A stretch of 32,209 nt of DNA, taken from contig DAIDKA010000192.1 in assembly GCA_027451085.1 (NCBI GenBank), positions 1 through 32,209 of the forward strand, read 5' to 3'. Every line of letters starts with the position of its first letter. Within the stretch, counting starts at the first letter, position 1. Positions 27,510 through 32,209 of the stretch are shown here, piece after piece. The stretch is from Gammaproteobacteria bacterium (lineage in GTDB: Bacteria; Pseudomonadota; Gammaproteobacteria; Steroidobacterales; Steroidobacteraceae). The notes under the pieces were generated by a model. It saw only the letters and a program-made list of their open reading frames with translations. It searched no databases and had not been told where the DNA came from. A program made the translations under genes and the position numbers.

Positions 27510-29530
27510 GCAGGCGGCGATGGCAGTCCCCGGGCATCAGCGGGGCATGGCGGGGCGCGTCCGGCATCGTGGCGCTCGGCCTGGGTGTGTGCGTGAGTGC
27601 GCAAGCTGCGGCGCCCGCAGTCGGATTCACCGCCGACCAGGTGGCGCGAGGCAGGGTCGTCTACGCCAGCGCCTGCGGCGTCTGTCATGGCAGGGAACTG
27701 CAGGGCGCCGCCGCAGTAGCCCTGACGGGCCCCAGCTTTGCGCGCACCTGGGGGGACGGCCACCACATGCTGCGTGATCTCTATGAGAGTGTGGCGAAGC
27801 AGATGCCCAAGAACGCGCCGGGTTCGCTGAGTGAATCGGACAACCTGGGGCTGACGGCCTTCCTGCTGGCTCGCAATGGCTACAGCGCCGGCGCGGTGCC
27901 ACTGACTGCATCGGCGCTGGATGTCGACCTCGGTGCCGAGGGTGAGGCCGCGCAGACGCAAGCGCCGCCTGCTCCGGTGTACACCGGGCCCTGGCCCCAG
28001 CCACCGGCCAGCGTGGTTCCCGCCACCACCCGGGTGCCGGACGATGCTGAGCTGCGGGCGCCGGCGGCAGGTGACTGGCTGACCTACAACCGTACGCTGG
28101 CTGGAGAGCGGTTCTCGCCGCTTGCGCAAATCAGCATTCGCAATGCCAGGCAGCTGCAGGCGCGCTGCCTGCTGCAACTGGGCGAGCTCGGCAGCTTCGA
28201 GACCAGTCCGGTCGCGTACCGGGGCACGCTGTACCTGACGACGGTGCACAAGGTGTTTGCGGTGGACGGCGCCACCTGTGCCCTGCGCTGGAGCTACAAC
28301 TATGTGCCGCCCGATCCCGAGCATCTGCCGGGCAACCGCGGTGTCGCCCTGTATCGCGGGGCGCTGTACCGCGGCACGGCCGACGGCCACCTGATCGCGC
28401 TGGACGCCGCCACCGGCAAGCTGCTCTGGGACGTGCGCGCAGCCGACAGTGCCAAGGGCTATGAGATCACCGGCGCGCCCGTGGCTTTCGGCGGCAAGGT
28501 CTTCACCGGCGATGCCGGCGCCGACACCGGCATCCGCGGCAGGGTGTACGCCTTCGATGCGGCCACCGGCGCGCTGGCCTGGTCGTTCAACATGATTCCG
28601 GCCGCCGGTGAACCCGCAGCCCGGACCTGGGGCAATGCCGCGGCCCTCGATCGCGGTGGCGGCGCCACCTGGTCGTCGATGGCCATCGATCCGGCGGCCG
28701 GTTCGGTGCTGGTGCCCACTGGCAATCCGGCGCCGGATTTCTACGACACGCTGCGTCCTGGCAGCAACCTCTACACCGATTCCGTCGTGGCCCTGGATAT
28801 GCGCACCGGTCATCTGCAGTGGTACGTGCAACAGGTGCCGCATGATGTGCACGACTGGGACACGGCAGCGGCTCCTGCGCTGTTCGAGCAGGGCGGTCGG
28901 CGCCTGATGGCGGTGGCCAGCAAGGACGGCCTGCTGTACGTCTACGACCGCGACAGCCACCAGATGCTGCAGCAACTGCCCTTCACCACGCGCGAGAACA
29001 TCGATGTGCCGCTCAGCCCGGATCACCCGGTGCACGTGTGTCCGGGCGCGCTGGGCCAGTACAACGGCCCGGCCTGGTCGCCGGCGCTGGGGCTGCTGTT
29101 CGTGGGAGCGGCCGACCGCTGCAACACCCTGCAGCGGGCCGAACCCAGGTATGTGCCCGGCGGGGTCTACTTCGGCGGCCGGTTTATCATCGATCCGCCC
29201 GTGCTGCAGAGTGGCTGGATCCGCGCCTTCGATCCGCGCTCGGGCCGCGAGGTCTGGCAGGTGCACCGCAAGGACCCGGTGCTGGCCGCCGTCACGCCCA
29301 CGGCCGGTGGGCTGTTGCTGACGGGGGATTCCGGCGGGGAGTTTCTCGCGTTGAACGCGAGCAGTGGCGAGATCCTCTACCGCTTCCAGACTGGCGGGCC
29401 TGTGGCCGGCGGTATCACCAGCTATGAAGCGGGAGGCCGCCAGTACATCGCCGTGCCCTCGGGCAGCTCCTCCCGGGACTCGGCCAGTGCCACCGGCGCG
29501 GCCACGCTGGTGGTGTTCGGGCTGCCGTAG
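27506..29530 (+). CDS. Exported cytochrome c / PQQ quinoprotein dehydrogenase fusion
   Basis: A 674-residue predicted periplasmic enzyme. A signal region (about 1-35) precedes a cytochrome c domain with heme site CGVCH (C57-H61) and probable axial M100. A beta-propeller PQQ domain occupies about 185-670, with propeller repeats such as DGHLIALDAATGKLLWD and DPRSGREVWQVHRKDP. Quinoproteins oxidise alcohols or aldehydes and pass electrons to cytochrome c. In typical type II alcohol dehydrogenases the heme domain is C-terminal; here it is N-terminal. The vicinal cysteine pair expected before NRGVAL is absent (EHLPGNRG), and the calcium-ligand Glu is replaced by Asp in GADTGIRG. The catalytic Asp region is retained (HDVHDWD). 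The start is a GTG overlapping the previous stop (GTGA), so it is translationally coupled. Confidence 0.85.
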   Translation: MSRRRWQSPGISGAWRGASGIVALGLGVCVSAQAAAPAVGFTADQVARGRVVYASACGVCHGRELQGAAAVALTGPSFARTWGDGHHMLRDLYESVAKQMPKNAPGSLSESDNLGLTAFLLARNGYSAGAVPLTASALDVDLGAEGEAAQTQAPPAPVYTGPWPQPPASVVPATTRVPDDAELRAPAAGDWLTYNRTLAGERFSPLAQISIRNARQLQARCLLQLGELGSFETSPVAYRGTLYLTTVHKVFAVDGATCALRWSYNYVPPDPEHLPGNRGVALYRGALYRGTADGHLIALDAATGKLLWDVRAADSAKGYEITGAPVAFGGKVFTGDAGADTGIRGRVYAFDAATGALAWSFNMIPAAGEPAARTWGNAAALDRGGGATWSSMAIDPAAGSVLVPTGNPAPDFYDTLRPGSNLYTDSVVALDMRTGHLQWYVQQVPHDVHDWDTAAAPALFEQGGRRLMAVASKDGLLYVYDRDSHQMLQQLPFTTRENIDVPLSPDHPVHVCPGALGQYNGPAWSPALGLLFVGAADRCNTLQRAEPRYVPGGVYFGGRFIIDPPVLQSGWIRAFDPRSGREVWQVHRKDPVLAAVTPTAGGLLLTGDSGGEFLALNASSGEILYRFQTGGPVAGGITSYEAGGRQYIAVPSGSSSRDSASATGAATLVVFGLP

Positions 29531-29568
29531 CCACGGCAGCAGCGTGGTCAAGGTTCTGCCAAGGGCAG
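29531..29568. other. Two small hairpins between convergent genes
   Basis: CCACG-N7-CGTGG (29531-29547) and CTGCC-N3-GGCAG (29556-29568) fill the 39-base gap between the PQQ gene and the IclR gene. Neither has a T-run, so bidirectional termination or stalling is possible but unproven. Confidence 0.35.
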
Positions 29569-29569
29569 G

Positions 29570-30391
29570 TCAGGGCCGGCGTGCGGGTGTGGCACGGCGG
29601 ATCGCGTGCGCCGCGGGAGTCGTCGGGTCCGCAGGGTGCATCAGAGCCTGACTCAGGCTCTTGGCGGCAGCCACCACCTGGGCCGGCAGCCGCATCTCGA
29701 TCTTTGAACTGTAACGCGAGCCCGGCAGGATGACGCCGATGGAGCCGATGACACCTCCATTGGCCGACAGCACCGCGGCGCTGACTCCCGCGATGTTCAT
29801 GGCCTCGTTGTGGTACTGCGCATAGCGCTGGCCGCGCACCTGGGCCAGCTCCCTGAGCAGTGCGCGCTGTGGCGGCAGCGGCGCATGACTGAACGGCCCA
29901 GGGGCGTCGTGCAGCAGCACGGCTTCAATCTCCGGCGGTGACAGGTGGGCGAGGATGGCCCGGCCGAGCGAGCCCCATGCGAGGGAGATGACGCTGTTCA
30001 GCGCCAGCTCATAGCGCAGCGGGTGCGGGCTGGCAATGGAATCGGCCACCGTGGCTGTGCGGGTGGCGGGATTGAACAGGCACAGCACCGCCGATTCCTG
30101 CCACTGCTGCCATAGCGAGACGAGAATGGGCCGCGCCAGACGCGGGATCTCGAAGTGCTGCTGCACCATCGAGGCCACGCGGAACAGCTCCGGGCCGATC
30201 CGATAGGTTCTGGCGTCCCCGTGTTGCACCAGGTCGCGTTGCACCCAGCCCTCCAGCAACCGGTGCACCGTGCTCTGCGGCAGACCGATGCGTTCGGCGA
30301 GCTCCTTGAGCGTGAACTCACCAGGGCCTGAGGCGATGCAACGCAGCAGGTCCAGGGTGCGTGCGGCGGCCCCGCGGGTTGAGTTGGTCAT
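29570..30391 (-). CDS. IclR family transcriptional regulator
   Basis: A 273-residue regulator. The ATG at 30391 begins directly before the winged helix-turn-helix (TLDLLRCIASGPGEFTLKEL, then AERIGLPQSTVHRLLEGWV). The C-terminal IclR effector domain follows, with SLGRAILAHLSP and the AGVSAAVLSANGGVIGSIGV segment that closes over a small ligand. IclR proteins commonly control aromatic catabolism (PcaR, PobR, MhpR relatives). It is divergent from the VOC dioxygenase and flavin hydroxylase genes across 193 bases, making these its likely targets. The 90 extra codons in the open frame upstream fall in the intergenic region and look non-coding. Confidence 0.93.
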   Translation of the reverse strand: MTNSTRGAAARTLDLLRCIASGPGEFTLKELAERIGLPQSTVHRLLEGWVQRDLVQHGDARTYRIGPELFRVASMVQQHFEIPRLARPILVSLWQQWQESAVLCLFNPATRTATVADSIASPHPLRYELALNSVISLAWGSLGRAILAHLSPPEIEAVLLHDAPGPFSHAPLPPQRALLRELAQVRGQRYAQYHNEAMNIAGVSAAVLSANGGVIGSIGVILPGSRYSSKIEMRLPAQVVAAAKSLSQALMHPADPTTPAAHAIRRATPARRP

Positions 30392-30452
30392 GGCGTGGCT
30401 CCGAGGCCGGGTGTGACCGAAGCGCACATGGTAGTGACCGGGGCCAGAAAAT

Positions 30453-30515
30453 GGAATTTCAATCTCAAAGTTGCGCGGCGGCGTCTCGCCGGAATATATT
30501 CCTGCTGCAAGGAAT
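30453..30515. promoter_or_regulatory. Candidate IclR operator with GGAAT half-sites
   Basis: The divergent gap contains a perfect 12-base palindrome GGAATATATTCC (30491-30502). Further GGAAT half-sites lie at 30453-30457 (as GGAATTTC) and 30511-30515. IclR-family operators are AT-rich pseudo-palindromes often built on GGAAAT or GGAAT arms. The location between the IclR start (30391) and the VOC start (30585) fits control of both directions. No complete promoter was recognised. Confidence 0.5.
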
Positions 30516-30584
30516 AAATGAGCCTGTCCGCCAGACGTGCAATGCGACGGCGGCGGCAAGCCCGAAGCAATCAGGGGAAGGCAG

Positions 30585-31493
30585 ATGCCAGCAGCGGTCA
30601 CGGATATCGTCCACGTCGGACTCGCGGTTGTGGACCTGGCCGCGGAGGTCGAGTTCTTCACCGCGCGCTGGGGGCTGCAGCCGGTCCACGAGCACGATGG
30701 CTGCGTCTATCTGGCCGCAGCCGGGTCGACCCACCCCTACACCGTTCGGCTGCGCGCCAGCGCGCAGCGTATGACGGATCTGTTCGGGCTGTCGGCCGCC
30801 TCGCGCGCGGATGTCCACGTCCTGCATGCACAGGTCGAGGCGGCAGGTGCCCGGATCATCCAGCCGCCGGCCCCGAGCGACCGGTTCGGGGGTGGTTACG
30901 GATTTCGCTTCTTCGATCCTGATGGGCACGCCGTGGAGGTGCTGACCGAGGCCACCGCACGCACGCCGCAGCCGGTCGGTGACACAGACCCCATCCCGCT
31001 TCGTATCAGCCACATGGTGCTGCACTCGCCACAGCACAAGCAGCTGGAGCGCTTCTATCGCGAGGCGCTGGGATTTCGTCTGTCCGACTGGCTGGGCGAC
31101 TTCATGGTGTTTCTGCGCTGCAATCGCGCGCACCACCGGCTCGCGATCCTGCCCGGACCGCCGGCCCTGAACCACGTGGCCTTTGATGTGGCCTCGGTGG
31201 ATGCGCTGATGCGGGGGCTGGGGCGCCTGTCGGCGGCAGGAGTGGAGCTGCAGTGGGGGCCAGGTCGCCACACCGCCGGCAACAACACTTTCACCTACTA
31301 TTCGACGCCCAACGGCAACACCGTGGAGTACACCTCGGACCTGGAGGATGTGGACGAGAGCACCTGGCAGCCCACGGTTTACACGCCGTCGCCTGAGACA
31401 ATGGACCAGTGGGGCACCGGTCGCATCATTCCCGGCAACCGCCCGCATGCTGAGCTCGCGGCCGACAAGGGTCTGTGGCAGGTTCCGGCGTGA
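30585..31493 (+). CDS. Extradiol (vicinal oxygen chelate) ring-cleavage dioxygenase
   Basis: A 302-residue two-domain VOC protein of the type I extradiol dioxygenase group. These enzymes use iron(II) to open catechols next to the hydroxyls. Metal ligands are predicted as H143 (ISHMVLHSP), H197 (LNHVAFDV) and E248 (NTVEYTSD). The extradiol signature around RHTAGNNTFTYYSTPNGNTVE includes the second-sphere acid-base H229. The ATG at 30585 follows a strong GGGGAAGG. It is cytoplasmic. Divergent from the IclR regulator and overlapping by four bases (GTGA) the flavoprotein hydroxylase gene, it probably cleaves the diol made by that enzyme. The specific catechol is not identified. Confidence 0.88.
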   Translation: MPAAVTDIVHVGLAVVDLAAEVEFFTARWGLQPVHEHDGCVYLAAAGSTHPYTVRLRASAQRMTDLFGLSAASRADVHVLHAQVEAAGARIIQPPAPSDRFGGGYGFRFFDPDGHAVEVLTEATARTPQPVGDTDPIPLRISHMVLHSPQHKQLERFYREALGFRLSDWLGDFMVFLRCNRAHHRLAILPGPPALNHVAFDVASVDALMRGLGRLSAAGVELQWGPGRHTAGNNTFTYYSTPNGNTVEYTSDLEDVDESTWQPTVYTPSPETMDQWGTGRIIPGNRPHAELAADKGLWQVPA

Positions 31494-32209
31494 TCGGGTC
31501 GGCTCTCATCCTCGGCGGCGGCATCGCCGGCATGTCCGCCGCAATCGCGTTGCGCGCGCGTGGCGTACCGGTGACGCTGATCGACGCCGACTCCGGCTGG
31601 CGCAGCTACGGCGCAGGTATCAGTCTCACCGGGATGTCGCTGCGCGCGTTTGAACAGCTGGGCACCCTGCAGGAGATCCGGCGCCAAGGCTTCGTGACTG
31701 CAGGCATGCGCGGCCGCGCGCTGGATGGCACGCTGCTGTTTGAAGCGCCGGTGCCACCGGCACCGCAGGCAGTCCAGTGCAGCGGCGGCATCATGCGCCC
31801 CGTACTGCACGAAATTCTTGCCACGCAGGTGCGTGCTGCAGGAACCGAGGTGCGCCTGGGCCTCAAGGCCGTCGGGTTCGACGATGATGGCGCCGGGGTG
31901 ACGGTGCGCTTCAGCGACGGCGGGCGGGGGCGCTACGAGCTGGTGGTCGCGGCGGACGGCCTGTACTCCGAGACACGGCGGCAGCTGTTTCCCGGCGCAA
32001 TGCAGCCGCGGTTCACCGGCCAGGGCTGCTGGCGCGCGGTGGCGCCGCGCCCGGCCGAAGTCGATCGGACCGAAATGTTCTTTGGTGGCCCGGTCAAGGT
32101 CGGAATCAACCCCGTCTCGTCCTCGCAGCTGTACGTTTTTGTGCTCGAGCACGTGCCGGACAACCCGCGCTATGAGCCGGACCAGCTCGTTGCGCACTTG
32201 CGTGAGCTG
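31490..32209 (+). CDS. FAD-dependent aromatic hydroxylase (class A), 3' end outside window
   Basis: The first 240 codons of a flavoprotein monooxygenase of the p-hydroxybenzoate hydroxylase/UbiH-like class. The N-terminal Rossmann motif is GGGIAG (residues 9-14) in ALILGGGIAGMSAAIALRAR, and the NAD(P)H/FAD-linked DG motif appears as VVAADGLYSETRRQLFP. RPVLHEIL is the family's RxxLHxxL helix. The GTG at 31490 overlaps the dioxygenase stop, so translation is coupled. Such enzymes insert one oxygen into phenols using NAD(P)H and O2, generating catechols for ring cleavage. The C-terminal part, including the third FAD motif, lies beyond the window. Confidence 0.88.
   Translation, partial: MIGSALILGGGIAGMSAAIALRARGVPVTLIDADSGWRSYGAGISLTGMSLRAFEQLGTLQEIRRQGFVTAGMRGRALDGTLLFEAPVPPAPQAVQCSGGIMRPVLHEILATQVRAAGTEVRLGLKAVGFDDDGAGVTVRFSDGGRGRYELVVAADGLYSETRRQLFPGAMQPRFTGQGCWRAVAPRPAEVDRTEMFFGGPVKVGINPVSSSQLYVFVLEHVPDNPRYEPDQLVAHLREL

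Noticed and set aside
27371-29551. 726-codon open frame on the minus strand opposite the PQQ gene
   Set aside because: It is a GC-rich antisense shadow: low-complexity Arg/Gly/His/Ala composition, no recognisable domain, and the plus strand encodes a clear cytochrome c/PQQ protein.

Overview
This is a GC-rich chromosomal segment around the replication origin of a gammaproteobacterium. The evidence is the rpmH-rnpA-yidD-yidC block reading leftwards, divergent from dnaA-dnaN-recF-gyrB reading rightwards, plus parS palindromes of the type known from Pseudomonas chromosomes. The long-insert GyrB (805 aa), class I FBPase and NodT-type efflux lipoprotein fit the same class. The accessory content (aromatic or apocarotenoid-type catabolism, PQQ enzyme) would suit an environmental Xanthomonadales, Nevskiales or Steroidobacterales relative, but the genus cannot be read from the sequence.

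Layout. 1-2022: a two-component pair, a truncated FixJ-type regulator and a PAS hybrid histidine kinase, abutting yidC with no spacer. mnmE, the usual neighbour of yidC, is not there. 2023-4481 (minus): yidC, yidD, rnpA, rpmH. 4482-4636: divergent control region with a good rpmH promoter and a compact hairpin in the dnaA leader. 4637-11492 (plus): dnaA, a probable oriC (5984-6195) with three near-consensus DnaA boxes, five GATC sites and an AT-rich stretch, then dnaN, an intruding GFA-family gene, recF and gyrB. Three parS or parS-like palindromes lie at 7834, 8397 and 9003, two of them inside the recF coding sequence.

11493-14243: a likely PIN-toxin (vapC) remnant, an exported TraB/GumN-family protein lacking the family histidines, and a divergent TPR plus ATP-grasp fusion protein of unknown function. 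14339-20176: a complete tripartite RND efflux operon in the order pump, adaptor, outer-membrane channel. 20249-23402: fbp, recQ and, convergent, trxA.

23520-32209: an accessory catabolic locus. A LysR regulator is followed on the same strand by an exported SnoaL-like protein, an exported DUF8021-like protein, a cytoplasmic RPE65/carotenoid-oxygenase (lignostilbene dioxygenase type) enzyme and an exported cytochrome c/PQQ dehydrogenase fusion. A convergent IclR regulator then faces a divergent pair, an extradiol-type VOC ring-cleavage dioxygenase and a flavoprotein hydroxylase cut by the window end. My reading, an inference, is that the locus cleaves an aryl or polyene C=C bond, oxidises an alcohol or aldehyde in the periplasm, and hydroxylates and opens an aromatic ring in the cytoplasm. 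No mobile element, CRISPR array, tRNA or rRNA was recognised.
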